From assembly GCA_036003885.1 (NCBI GenBank), contig DASYSA010000028.1, positions 1 to 22,991 of the forward strand: a stretch of DNA of 22,991 bases. The letters run 5' to 3'. Each line of letters begins with the position of its first letter. Position 1 is the first letter of the stretch. The notes below the pieces were generated by a model that saw only the letters and a list, made by a program, of their open reading frames with translations, did not search any database and was not told the DNA's origin. Shown here piece after piece: positions 8,172 through 15,439 of this stretch. Made by a program: the position numbers and the translations under genes. Source of the stretch: DASYSA01 sp036003885. Its GTDB lineage: Bacteria; Acidobacteriota; Blastocatellia; UBA7656.

Positions 8172-8255
8172 ATGGAAGTGGTAAGACCCAACGGCGACTA
8201 TCATCTCAAAGAAGTAGAGGGGAGAACCTCCGCTTCACACAAATCGGATTGGTGA
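8172..8255 (+). CDS. Possible 27-aa micro-ORF between the sigma-like and zinc-finger genes
   Basis: An ATG-to-TGA frame of 27 codons fills the whole gap between the two larger genes: 18 bases after the sigma-like stop and 3 bases before the ATG of the zinc-finger protein. A GAGG motif lies 13 bases upstream, slightly too far. The peptide is charged and hydrophilic, begins MEVVRPNGDYHLKEVEG and ends in Trp; it has no signal sequence. It may be a leader peptide that couples translation to the downstream gene, a small regulatory peptide, or chance. No family is recognised. Confidence 0.35.
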   Translation: MEVVRPNGDYHLKEVEGRTSASHKSDW

Positions 8256-8258
8256 AAG

Positions 8259-9578
8259 ATGGATAAGGGAGCGACCCATCTCTCAGAGGACGACATTGTC
8301 CGCTACCGCAGTCGCAGGATGCCGCCTGCCGATTTGCTTGCGGCCGACGCTCACCTTGCGCTGTGCGATCCTTGCCACGGCCGTTTGATTGACTGGCAAA
8401 AGATGAGCGAAAAGACGGGGTCTGCGGCAAGAGCCTTTGATGAAGCGGCGCAGGGCGAAGTCACTCATCTCTCCTACGATCAGCTGGCTAAGCTCGTGGA
8501 CGAGGAACTGAGTGATATAGATCGGGAGATAGCTGAGTCTCATCTCGGTCTATGCTCTCAATGCGAAATCGAGTTGAACGACCTCCGCGAAGTCCGTTCC
8601 AGAATGGCATCGCCCGCGAAAGAGTACGCGCCCGAGAGAAAACGGGCCTCTCGAGCGAGGCCCCCCGCGCTATGGCAACGACCCGCGTTTCGCATTCCAG
8701 CACAGGCGGCCGCCGCGCTTGCCTGCGCCGCACTCCTGGTGATTCTGGTCAGCCTCCCTCTAAGGAGGGAGACTACCAGACTGCGGGCAAGAGTAGCCGA
8801 ACTTGAAACCAACAACGAAGCGCTCAAGGAGAAAGCTGCGGAGTCCGAGAGGCTGCAAAGCGAAATAGCGGCGCTGCGCGACGAGGTTGGGCACCTGAAG
8901 CAGGCGGCCGAGGGCGAGGCGCTCGTCGCGCTTAACGATGGCCCCGGGCGCGTCACTCTGGACAAGAGCGGCAATCTTTCGGGGTTGAATGCGCAGCCGC
9001 AGTATGAGCGGGCTGTGCGTGAGGCCCTGCAAAAGGAGCGCGTCAACCTGCCGGCAGCCATTGCGGGGAGCCACTCAGGAACGCTTATGGGTGGGGAATA
9101 CCCTGAGTTCAAGTTGCTCGCGCCTGTAGGGATTGTGATCGAAACAGACCGTCCAACGTTCCGCTGGAGCAGGCTGGAAGGCGCGACAGGCTACACTGTT
9201 ACCGTTTACAATTCCCACCTCACCAGGATAGCGACCAGCGATGTAGTAACGGCGAATGAGTGGACGGCGACTTCCGCACTCCCGCGAGGCGGGACCTGCA
9301 TCTGGCAGGTGAGAGCGATCAAAGATGGCAAGGAGGTAGTCGCCCCGCCTCCGGCCGGGCCGAAAGCCAAATTCAGAGTGCTGGAGCAATCAAAAGTCGA
9401 TGAAATCGTGCGGGTCAAAAAGGATTACTCAAATTCTCATTTGGTGATGGGCGTTGTCTATGCCGAGGCAGGGCTTCGCGAGGAAGCAAAGCGCGAGTTT
9501 GCCGAACTGCTCAAAGCCAATCCTCAGTCGCCGGTAGCTCGCAAAATTTTACTGAGTGTGAGCCGTACGAAGCGGTGA
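8259..9578 (+). CDS. Membrane protein with two zinc-finger (anti-sigma-like) motifs, coiled coil, Fn3-like and TPR-like regions
   Basis: This 439-residue single-pass membrane protein has two HxxxCxxC motifs in its cytoplasmic part, H32/C36/C39 and H95/C99/C102, as in zf-HC2 anti-sigma domains, here duplicated. A transmembrane helix (about 147-167) follows, then a heptad-rich coiled coil (about 169-219, TTRLRARVAELETNNEALKE and similar). A beta-rich domain with PTFRWSRLEGATGYTVTVY (299-317) and WQVRAIKDGKEV (349-360) resembles Fn3-type sensor domains. The C-terminal helices (about 381-430, GVVYAEAGLREEAKREFAELLKANP) look like a TPR. It probably restrains the adjacent sigma-like factor at the membrane and senses an extracytoplasmic cue. 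The ATG has GGTGA just upstream, and translational coupling to the preceding short frame is plausible. The gene ends about 40 bases before a strong hairpin. Confidence 0.78.
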   Translation: MDKGATHLSEDDIVRYRSRRMPPADLLAADAHLALCDPCHGRLIDWQKMSEKTGSAARAFDEAAQGEVTHLSYDQLAKLVDEELSDIDREIAESHLGLCSQCEIELNDLREVRSRMASPAKEYAPERKRASRARPPALWQRPAFRIPAQAAAALACAALLVILVSLPLRRETTRLRARVAELETNNEALKEKAAESERLQSEIAALRDEVGHLKQAAEGEALVALNDGPGRVTLDKSGNLSGLNAQPQYERAVREALQKERVNLPAAIAGSHSGTLMGGEYPEFKLLAPVGIVIETDRPTFRWSRLEGATGYTVTVYNSHLTRIATSDVVTANEWTATSALPRGGTCIWQVRAIKDGKEVVAPPPAGPKAKFRVLEQSKVDEIVRVKKDYSNSHLVMGVVYAEAGLREEAKREFAELLKANPQSPVARKILLSVSRTKR

Positions 9579-9619
9579 ACGATGGTAACCAGTTATACTA
9601 CAAGCCGCACCAGGTAGTA

Positions 9620-9659
9620 ATGCGCCGCCGGTAGACGAACGCGACTACCGGCGGCGCAT
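9620..9659. terminator. Perfect 15-bp stem hairpin between convergent genes
   Basis: The arms 9620-9634 and 9645-9659 are exact reverse complements (core GCGCCGCCGGTAG) with a 10-base loop. It lies between the stop codons of the zinc-finger protein (+) and the beta-helix protein (-), so it can act as a bidirectional terminator. There is no T-tract on either side, so rho-independent activity is not certain. Confidence 0.65.
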
Positions 9660-9696
9660 CGGAAATCCCATTCAGCAGTGTCGTTGCGGGATGGGT

Positions 9697-10809
9697 TCAA
9701 TCCACGAAGATGTTGCCCCACGCCTGGGTATCGACGGCCGCGGGGTGGACGACGAGCTGGTTTGATGCCAACAGATTCGAAACCAGTCTGGTGTGAGAGG
9801 CGGTCGACAGAATTTTAATGCCTACTCCGCCGACTCCGCCATTCTGCTCGAAACGGTTGTTCATCAGCATTGCGGCATCAGCGCCGATCAATGCGCCGAT
9901 GCTTCCACAGCTCTCGAACCGGCAGCCTGCAATCACATAATCATTGCCCCAGACGGGTTGCCCATTGGCAGGCGGTACCGGGTCGTCCTGCGAGCCGAAG
10001 ATGCGCAGACCCACGCATCGCGCCTGATTCAGAATGCAATCGCGAATCCGCCAGTGAAAGGCGTTTTGATGCATTACGATGTTGTAGTCGTTTCCGAAAA
10101 CGCTCGCTCGGTCAATGTAAACGGAGAGCGCGCTCGTGCCCGGACGGCTTCCATATATTCCAGCGAAAAAGCCCGTCACAATCACATCCCTGACAAACAC
10201 CTTGTTGGCACGAGACACGTCGATTCCAACGTTTGTCCCGCCATCAAGCCGGCCTATGGCAATATCGCGGATGGTAATGTTGGTGGCCAGGCTATCGAAG
10301 CGAATGGCCGACACGCCATTTGCAAGTCCGGTGAATCTTAGGGCGCCCTCGCCATCAATGCCAGTGCCCGCGAGAGTGTAGCGTGACGGAATCACCAGTG
10401 GCTCGGACAGCGTCACAGGCTCGTCGATGACCAGAGTGGCTGCGCCGAACTCGGTCCCCTTAACTGCTTTCAGGAAGCACGGCAACCTCTCGTAATTCCT
10501 GCCCAGAAACGGCGCGAGTTCGCTGAGGTAGTAAAGGTGCCGGCTGGTGAGGGGATTGTGACCGTTCTGAATGGCTGCCCTGATCGCATTGATGACATCC
10601 GGGCATCCGATATCGATGCCGGTAATATCGCCAATGTCTGGTCCTCTAAAGAACCCGAACTTTTCGGTCTGACAGTCGACGCTCCCGATTGGCAAATCGG
10701 CTGCTCTCTGCGTTTCGCTGTGGGCATACGGCACTGCCAGGGACAACATCGCCAACAACGCAATTGCCGCGTGCTGATTACTTCGTTTTCGATTGCTCAT
10801 AAATCCCAT
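9697..10809 (-). CDS. Secreted right-handed beta-helix repeat protein
   Basis: The frame is open upstream to 10920, but the ATG at 10809 is chosen because AGGAGA lies just ahead of it and it yields a clean signal peptide (MGFMSNRKRSNQHAAIALLA, hydrophobic to about residue 27, cleavage near AHS/ETQ). The mature part of about 340 residues shows short beta rungs typical of parallel beta-helices: LVIDEPVTLSEPLVIPSRYT, then ITIRDIAIGRLDG, VFVRDVIVTGFFAGIYG, WRIRDCILNQARCVGLRIFG, YVIAGCRFESCGSIGALIGA and AMLMNNRFEQNGGVGGVGIK. Such proteins are often polysaccharide lyases, hydrolases or surface binding proteins; no catalytic set can be assigned. Several Cys residues are spread through the rungs. It may take part in polysaccharide metabolism with the genes further right, but it is not in an operon with them. 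Confidence 0.8.
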   Translation of the reverse strand: MGFMSNRKRSNQHAAIALLAMLSLAVPYAHSETQRAADLPIGSVDCQTEKFGFFRGPDIGDITGIDIGCPDVINAIRAAIQNGHNPLTSRHLYYLSELAPFLGRNYERLPCFLKAVKGTEFGAATLVIDEPVTLSEPLVIPSRYTLAGTGIDGEGALRFTGLANGVSAIRFDSLATNITIRDIAIGRLDGGTNVGIDVSRANKVFVRDVIVTGFFAGIYGSRPGTSALSVYIDRASVFGNDYNIVMHQNAFHWRIRDCILNQARCVGLRIFGSQDDPVPPANGQPVWGNDYVIAGCRFESCGSIGALIGADAAMLMNNRFEQNGGVGGVGIKILSTASHTRLVSNLLASNQLVVHPAAVDTQAWGNIFVD

Positions 10810-11058
10810 AATCTTCTCCTGCTCGATGTTAGAGCGCAGTCGTTTTGCGCGCCTTTCGCTTCCTGAACGCGGACAGCTTAGCGCAATCAGTGAAAGCGCA
10901 CTGCAAAGATGTTCACACACCGGCAGTGAACTTTCTCACAGGGTTTGTTCTTTGATTTCCAACGGGTGTGGACTGCGGTTGCTATTGACCGCATCTGCTG
11001 ACGTCAAATCCGGACAAAAGCCCAATACGCAGAAAAGATTCTCAGGCGACAAAGCCCC
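10810..11058. other. Intergenic region upstream of the beta-helix gene
   Basis: This stretch of 249 bases separates the beta-helix start from the stop of the channel-like gene, both on the minus strand. Apart from the AGGAGA ribosome-binding site of the beta-helix gene at its left edge, I see no gene, RNA or repeat; it should carry that gene's promoter. Confidence 0.4.
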
Positions 11059-11748
11059 TCAGAGAATATTGACTGCTCGCGCGGCCAGCAGCGCGATGAT
11101 CAACAGCGAGAGCATCGATTGCAGCATCATCAACACTTTTGCCCACCTGGCCAGCACGGGCACGTCGGTCGGGGAAAAGGCGGTGTTGGTGTTGAAGGCG
11201 AGAAATAAGTAGTCAACAAAATTGGGCGACCAGTTCTCCTGGCCGGCGTCTCTGAGCGCGTCTGCACCCATCGTCATCTGCGGAAAGAGGAAGGCTCCCT
11301 CAGAGTGTCCGGGACGTTTGTCCCGTTGATGCGGCCCGCCGGCGTCCAGCCGCCAGTACCACAACGCGAAGACCAGAATATTGGTGATCCAGAGTGAAGC
11401 CGCCGAGAGTAACAGCGACTCCGGTGACTCCTTGTGCGCGGGCAGTGCGTGGATGAGCAGGATCAAAGAGAGGATTAAGCCAAGGGTCAGGACCCCGCTC
11501 ACTGAGAAGCCGAAGATCACGTTGAGCCGGTGATTGCCCGTCCAATGAGAAATGACGGTTGGAATCAGCAGCGCGATCATAATAGAAGGGATGAGCCATC
11601 GCGGGCCGAACGTGAGCTCCTCGGGTAATGCTGTATAAAGTCCGCCCACAGCAAGCGCCGCAATGAAGGCGGGCCAGCGCGGCTCCGGGTCAAGCTGTTG
11701 AGCCAGATCTTCGTCACGATTCAGCGTCTCCAGGACATCCTCTGCCAT
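11059..11748 (-). CDS. Six-TM membrane protein with channel-like C-terminal pair
   Basis: This is a 229-residue integral membrane protein. Hydrophobic helices are seen at about 25-43, 49-66, 73-101, 108-128, 174-190 and 204-226. The last two flank the segment LFLAFNTNTAFSPTDVPVLA, which resembles the pore-helix and filter region of two-TM ion channels or DUF1345-like proteins (compare their TxxTxFSPTD stretches), followed by WAKVLMMLQSMLSLLIIALL. A true potassium filter (TxGYG) is absent, so ion selectivity cannot be claimed. The N terminus is acidic and cytoplasmic (MAEDVLETLNRDED). Only a weak TAGGC-like ribosome-binding site precedes the ATG. Function unknown; membrane transport or ion conduction is a guess from topology. 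Confidence 0.6.
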   Translation of the reverse strand: MAEDVLETLNRDEDLAQQLDPEPRWPAFIAALAVGGLYTALPEELTFGPRWLIPSIMIALLIPTVISHWTGNHRLNVIFGFSVSGVLTLGLILSLILLIHALPAHKESPESLLLSAASLWITNILVFALWYWRLDAGGPHQRDKRPGHSEGAFLFPQMTMGADALRDAGQENWSPNFVDYLFLAFNTNTAFSPTDVPVLARWAKVLMMLQSMLSLLIIALLAARAVNIL

Positions 11749-11761
11749 TGCCTAGACCGCC

Positions 11762-11872
11762 CCCAGGAGTTCATAGTAAGCGGCTCGCAGGTCGGACCTG
11801 TCGAGCCATGTGGACGCCAACTATATATCTCGATTTCGGCCTGTTCAACCTGTGAAGTTGCGAACTCCTGGG
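11762..11872. repeat. 11-bp perfect inverted repeats 89 bp apart
   Basis: CCCAGGAGTTC at 11762-11772 is the exact reverse complement of 11862-11872. The 89-bp interior contains the small palindrome AGGTCGGACCT. The pair lies between the channel-like gene start and the thioredoxin-reductase remnant. No target-site duplication is visible, so a mobile origin is unproven. Confidence 0.45.
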
Positions 11873-11890
11873 CGTGCGACTAAAGCGTAT

Positions 11891-12043
11891 CTTCAAGGTC
11901 GCAGGATACTGACGAATGAGCTGTGCCGTAGTGGCGCCTTCGCAGCACCGGCCGCCATTCACTTCACCAATCCGTCGCGCATGGTCGCCTGCAGCAAATA
12001 CTCCCCGCACACTGGATTCCAACCAGAACGGTTCGCGGTCCAC
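11891..12043 (-). pseudogene. Remnant of a thioredoxin-reductase-like C terminus
   Basis: On the minus strand a run of 51 codons reads DREPFWLESSVRGVFAAGD and continues to CCEGATTAQLIRQYPA. Thioredoxin reductases of the FAD/NAD-dependent pyridine nucleotide-disulfide family carry near their C terminus a block like DREPFLLETSVPGVFAAGD, then about 28 residues including GEGS.AVQFVHQYL. Both the motif and the spacing are kept, with degenerate residues (an Arg after SSV, CCEG for VGEG). Upstream in the same frame there are about 26 unrelated codons back to a stop at about 12122, and downstream the sequence loses similarity. The rest of the gene (FAD site, CxxC) is absent, so this is a decayed fragment, with no start or function of its own. 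Confidence 0.6.
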
Positions 12044-12121
12044 TGACGAGAACAGCAGCCGTTGTGCCCGTCCGCCGGCCTTTGCAACGTCAGCTCCTGT
12101 CTCAGGCCTCGACCCCCGCGC

Positions 12122-12691
12122 TTAATGCGAAGCTTCACTCTCGACGCGCAGTTCGTTCTTTACCTCGAATACTCCCGGTACTGACCGCGCCTTCATAAAG
12201 GCTATTTGGCTCTCCTGCTGAGTTGCCACCACCCCTTTGAGAGCCACCCTGCCATTCTTCACAATGATGTGTATCGGCGGAACCGCGCGCGTCGCATAAC
12301 GAAATAGCGGCGAGTTCGCGTTGAACAACGCGCGGTAGATTGCCGCCCGAACCCTATCATCGCTGGGCGAGAGTGGCAGGACCTCGATCTCATTGACCAC
12401 CTTGTCCACGCCCTCTATGTCTTTCACGCGTGATTCCGCGTCCTTCCTGGTACTGGGCCGGACAACCTCTCCGCGCAGGATCAACGTTCCGTCCGGGCGC
12501 ATTTCCCCCTCCAACCAATCAAACAGGCCATAATACGGCAGGGTCACAAGCTCGTGACGAATCTCTTTGATAAGACCTTTGCTCGGCGTCACCTGGTTAG
12601 CGGCGTAGACGGCGTGTGCCTGAACCACGGCCAACTGCATTACAAGTGTCGCCGAAAGAATCACAAACGTGATCAGTCTTTTGCTACGCAT
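12122..12691 (-). CDS. Exported protein with two BON domains
   Basis: The frame is open to 12748, but the ATG at 12691 sits 8 bases after a perfect AGGAGG, whereas an ATG six bases further upstream is too close to it. The product has 189 residues: a signal peptide (about 1-30, ending HAVYA) and two BON domains. BON1 spans about 38-105 (GLIKEIRHELVTLPYYGLFDW, then DGTLILRGEVVRPSTRKDAE and IEGVDKVVNEIEVLP). BON2 spans about 111-184 (DRVRAAIYRALFNAN, IHIIVKNGRVALKGVV, VPGVFEVKNELRVE). BON domains bind membranes or phospholipids and occur in osmotic- and envelope-stress proteins such as OsmY; that role is likely in the periplasm. Monocistronic. Confidence 0.9.
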   Translation of the reverse strand: MRSKRLITFVILSATLVMQLAVVQAHAVYAANQVTPSKGLIKEIRHELVTLPYYGLFDWLEGEMRPDGTLILRGEVVRPSTRKDAESRVKDIEGVDKVVNEIEVLPLSPSDDRVRAAIYRALFNANSPLFRYATRAVPPIHIIVKNGRVALKGVVATQQESQIAFMKARSVPGVFEVKNELRVESEASH

Positions 12692-12950
12692 AAACATCTC
12701 CTCCTTTCCGATTGTCTTCTGGTCACTGCTCGAGAACTCAGATGGCAAGCTTTATGCCAGAAGCTGCGGGCAAACAAGGTGATTGTCAGCACGATGTTAG
12801 TGGAAGTTAACGTCTCCCCCGTGTGCCTGATTTGCGGACAGGCTAACGCAAAGGCTGTCATCCACTCTGTCGAGGTCTTGTGCTCTTCGAGCTGAAGCGA
12901 GTTATCTAGTTTGTCCTCGCCAGCGAAGCCGCTGGAGTCGCAGAATCGAG
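12692..12950. other. Intergenic region upstream of the BON gene
   Basis: About 260 bases with the BON gene's AGGAGG site at its left edge and no credible gene. Open frames on both strands are short, without ribosome-binding sites or recognisable motifs. Confidence 0.4.
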
Positions 12951-13064
12951 GGTCAGGCACCTCGATTCCTCGATTCTACCTTTCTTGACGGGGTCAGGCA
13001 CTCGATTCCTCGATTCCAGCGACGGATGACATCAAAATCGCAGAATCGAGTGCCTGACCCCGTC
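12951..13064. repeat. Palindromic repeat element with CTCGATTC units
   Basis: A 25-26 bp direct repeat (12951-12976 and 12992-13016; core GGTCAGGCACTCGATTC) ends in two tandem 8-bp CTCGATTC units. The second copy forms an exact 22-bp inverted repeat, 12987-13008 against 13043-13064, across a 34-bp spacer. A third, partial CAGAATCGAG lies at 12941-12950 and matches 13041-13050. The GGGGTCAGGCAC core recalls REP-like elements linked to IS200-related (RAYT) transposases, but no such transposase is present in the window. Confidence 0.85.
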
Positions 13065-13373
13065 ACTCCGTCTCTGGCTTCTCGCGCAAAATAGTGGTCT
13101 CGCCATTCGACTCGCTGATTGACGAAATGGCTGAGCGAGCGCGCAGGCTTGGCGCGCTGCACGAATACCAACTGAAGATTACTAGGGTGGAGTAATTCAG
13201 CCGGGAGGAAAGACGCCGCGTTGGGTGAACGCCGGGCGTGAGCGATACGCGAAGCTCGGGTCACCTCCGGCACACGCTAAAGGCACTGTCAGATCCCGGC
13301 AAGGCCAAGTCGCCAGCCTCTTGACGAACAAGCCGCGTTGGTGTTTCGTATGACGACGAGGAGTAACGACACC
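13065..13373. other. Intergenic region with a possible 3' coding remnant
   Basis: This roughly 310-bp stretch precedes the zinc-ribbon gene. A plus-strand frame at 13079-13195 reads protein-like (SPFDSLIDEMAERARRLGA, then a terminal LKITRVE) and ends in TAA, but has no start and a stop shortly upstream. It may be the decayed end of a gene truncated by the adjacent palindromic element. No family is recognised. Confidence 0.25.
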
Positions 13374-13847
13374 ATGTACTGCTCATCGTGCGGCGCTGAG
13401 TCGATTCAGGGTTTGCAATACTGCAAACGCTGCGGAGCGAATCTGAATCCGATTGAGTCTTTGGCATCCACTCGCAAACCGAAAGGGCTAGTTTGGATTG
13501 TCGCATTTGGAATTGCAATGATGATGGGAGTGCCTTTGGGTGGGATCGCGGTGGTCCTTGAGCGAATACCCCCTCTCTTGCAGAGCGGATTCCCATTGTG
13601 GTTTTTGACCGCGCTTACGATCATGAGCTTGTTGATGATGTCTACGGCGCTGGTGCTGCTCAGCCGCCTGTTATCACCTATCTTCAAAACCTATTTGGAG
13701 TCGAGCGATGCTGCAGCGGGAGCGAGGCCAAAACTCACGGTGCCAATTTCTGCGCAGATCAGTGCGCCCAATGATTCCATCGTAAGCGTTACCGAGGACA
13801 CCACTCGCGTGTTCGAGCCGCTGCGCAGAGAGCCGGATAAGCACTGA
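13374..13847 (+). CDS. Zinc-ribbon membrane protein, two TM helices
   Basis: The ATG at 13374 is preferred over an upstream in-frame GTG because GAGGAG lies 10 bases before it and the product then begins directly with the zinc ribbon. It has 157 residues: MYCSSCGAE with C3/C6 and YCKRCGAN with C17/C20, a typical short zinc-ribbon as found at the start of many membrane and regulatory proteins. Two hydrophobic segments follow (about 38-62 and 74-101), then a polar tail of about 55 residues. The ribbon probably faces the cytoplasm. No enzymatic domain is present; function unknown. It is on the same strand as, and 98 bases ahead of, the Gfo/Idh gene, but the gap argues against a tight operon. Confidence 0.75.
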   Translation: MYCSSCGAESIQGLQYCKRCGANLNPIESLASTRKPKGLVWIVAFGIAMMMGVPLGGIAVVLERIPPLLQSGFPLWFLTALTIMSLLMMSTALVLLSRLLSPIFKTYLESSDAAAGARPKLTVPISAQISAPNDSIVSVTEDTTRVFEPLRREPDKH

Positions 13848-13945
13848 TAGCCCCTTGCCCGATCCGGCGCGCAGGCGTAATATCGCCGCGTTCTCTCGCA
13901 TCAACTCTGTTTCACATCCGTTCAATTCTCCTTTGAGGCACTGAC

Positions 13946-15277
13946 ATGAAACGTAGAGAATTCCTGAAGACAAGCGCTGGGGCGATGATTTCCGCGCGCG
14001 CCTTAGCCTCCGGATTGCTCCAGCCAAAAACGCGTGTCGGTCTGATCGGTTCCGGCTGGTACGGCAAGATTGACCTGTTCCGGCTGATTCAGATCGCCCC
14101 CGTCGAAGTCGTCTCCATCTGCGACGTCGACCGCAGGATGGTCGCCGCTGCCGCCGATATGATTGCCACGCGGCAGGCTTCGAAAAAGAAGCCTCGTACC
14201 TTCGCCGACTACCGGCCGATGCTCAATGAGAAAGATCTCGACATAGTGCTGATTGCTACGCCCGATCACTGGCACGCTCTGCCGCTGATCGCCGCTGTCG
14301 AAGCGGGCGCGGACGTGTATCTCCAGAAGCCCATCAGCGTCGATGTGATCGAGGGCCAGGCCATGGTCGCCGCCGCTCGCAAACACAAGCGCGTCGTGCA
14401 GGTGGGACTGCAGCGCCGCAGTACGCCGCACCTCGTCGAAGCCCGCGACCGCATCATTCGCGAAGGCAAACTTGGCAAGGTCGGACTGGTCGAGGTCTAC
14501 TGCTACTACCAGATGAGGGCGAAAGAGAATCCGCCCGACACCGCGCCGCCAGACTATCTCGATTACGAAATGTGGACCGGACCGGCGCCAATGCGGCCAT
14601 ACAACTCGCTGGTTCATCCTCGTGGATGGCGGGCGTTCATGGAGTACAGCAACGGCATCCTGGGAGACATGTGCGTTCACATGCTCGACATGGTTCGATG
14701 GATGCTCGGGCTCGGATGGCCTAAGCGAATATCCTCGACAAGCGGAATCCTGATCGACAAGAACAGCAAGGCAAACACTCCTGACACCCAGTTGGCGACT
14801 TTCGAATTCGACGACTTGAGAGTTGTGTGGCAGCACCGATCGTGGGGCCAGCCCAATGATCCGAATTATCCGTGGGGAGCGACGATCTACGGCGACAAGG
14901 GCACGCTCAAGGCAAGCGTTTTCAGTTACGACTTCATTCCTGTCCAGGGCCAGCCGGTCCACCGCGACGTCACCTACGAGCTGGAGCAGTATCCCGAAGA
15001 CAAAACAGAAGTGGATCTCGAGCGTCACGTCGCTCCCGCGGTGAGGCATCACTTTCAGGATTTGCTCGCGGCGATCGCGTCGCGCGGCAAGCCGGTGGCG
15101 GATATAGAGGAAGGACACATCTCGACTGCGAGTTGCATAGTGGCCAACATCTCGGCGAAGCTCGGCCGAACGATGCTCTGGGATTCGGCGAAGCAAAAAG
15201 TGGTGGGTGACGAAGAAGCGAATCGACTACTTGCGAGACAGTATCGCGGACCCTGGAAGCATCCGGGCGTCAGCTGA
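13946..15277 (+). CDS. Tat-exported Gfo/Idh/MocA family oxidoreductase
   Basis: This 443-residue NAD(P)-dependent sugar-type oxidoreductase starts at ATG with GAGG eight bases ahead. Its leader MKRREFLKTSAGAMISA is a twin-arginine signal, so the folded enzyme with bound cofactor is probably exported. The Rossmann motif is GLIGSGWYG (32-40) with acidic D60 (VVSICDVD) at the end of the second strand. The family landmarks ATPDHWH (104-110) and LQKPISVD (126-133, in place of the common EKP) are present, and the C-terminal half contains GGILDMCVHMLDM-like residues (GDMCVHMLDMVRWMLG) typical of the substrate-binding sheet. Substrates in this family are sugars, inositols or sugar acids; the specific one cannot be told. 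Neighbours with GH127 and enolase-superfamily genes suggest plant-polysaccharide sugars. A hairpin follows the stop. Confidence 0.92.
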   Translation: MKRREFLKTSAGAMISARALASGLLQPKTRVGLIGSGWYGKIDLFRLIQIAPVEVVSICDVDRRMVAAAADMIATRQASKKKPRTFADYRPMLNEKDLDIVLIATPDHWHALPLIAAVEAGADVYLQKPISVDVIEGQAMVAAARKHKRVVQVGLQRRSTPHLVEARDRIIREGKLGKVGLVEVYCYYQMRAKENPPDTAPPDYLDYEMWTGPAPMRPYNSLVHPRGWRAFMEYSNGILGDMCVHMLDMVRWMLGLGWPKRISSTSGILIDKNSKANTPDTQLATFEFDDLRVVWQHRSWGQPNDPNYPWGATIYGDKGTLKASVFSYDFIPVQGQPVHRDVTYELEQYPEDKTEVDLERHVAPAVRHHFQDLLAAIASRGKPVADIEEGHISTASCIVANISAKLGRTMLWDSAKQKVVGDEEANRLLARQYRGPWKHPGVS

Positions 15278-15372
15278 ATGGCCGAAATGCCGATTCAGTT
15301 CTTACAACCGTAAGAACATCAGCTTCGACAGGGTGTCCTGCTCACCCCTCTCACTGAAATCACGATAAGAAC

Positions 15373-15402
15373 CAAAGGAGCCGGAAGCTTCCGGCTCCTT
15401 TG
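15373..15402. terminator. Hairpin terminator between convergent genes
   Basis: A perfect palindrome with a 13-bp stem (GGAGCCGGA core) and the four-base loop AGCT lies 96 bases after the Gfo/Idh stop, bounded by AAA/TTT. A second, weaker hairpin (CTTTGAG, 15410-15416, against CTCAAAG, 15427-15433) follows, just before the stop of the minus-strand gene ending at 15440. Together they can terminate transcription from both sides. Confidence 0.8.
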
Positions 15403-15439
15403 TCATCCTCTTTGAGGCACTAGGCACTCAAAGCCAGCC

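Noticed and set aside
9685..9700. tRNA T-arm-like GGGTTCAATCC
   Set aside because: One base short of the T-loop consensus, no acceptor or anticodon stem around it, and it lies across the stop of the beta-helix gene.
14003..15196. Long minus-strand frame opposite the Gfo/Idh gene
   Set aside because: Shadow of the plus-strand gene in GC-rich DNA; no recognisable motif, no ribosome-binding site, and the plus strand has a full Gfo/Idh signature.
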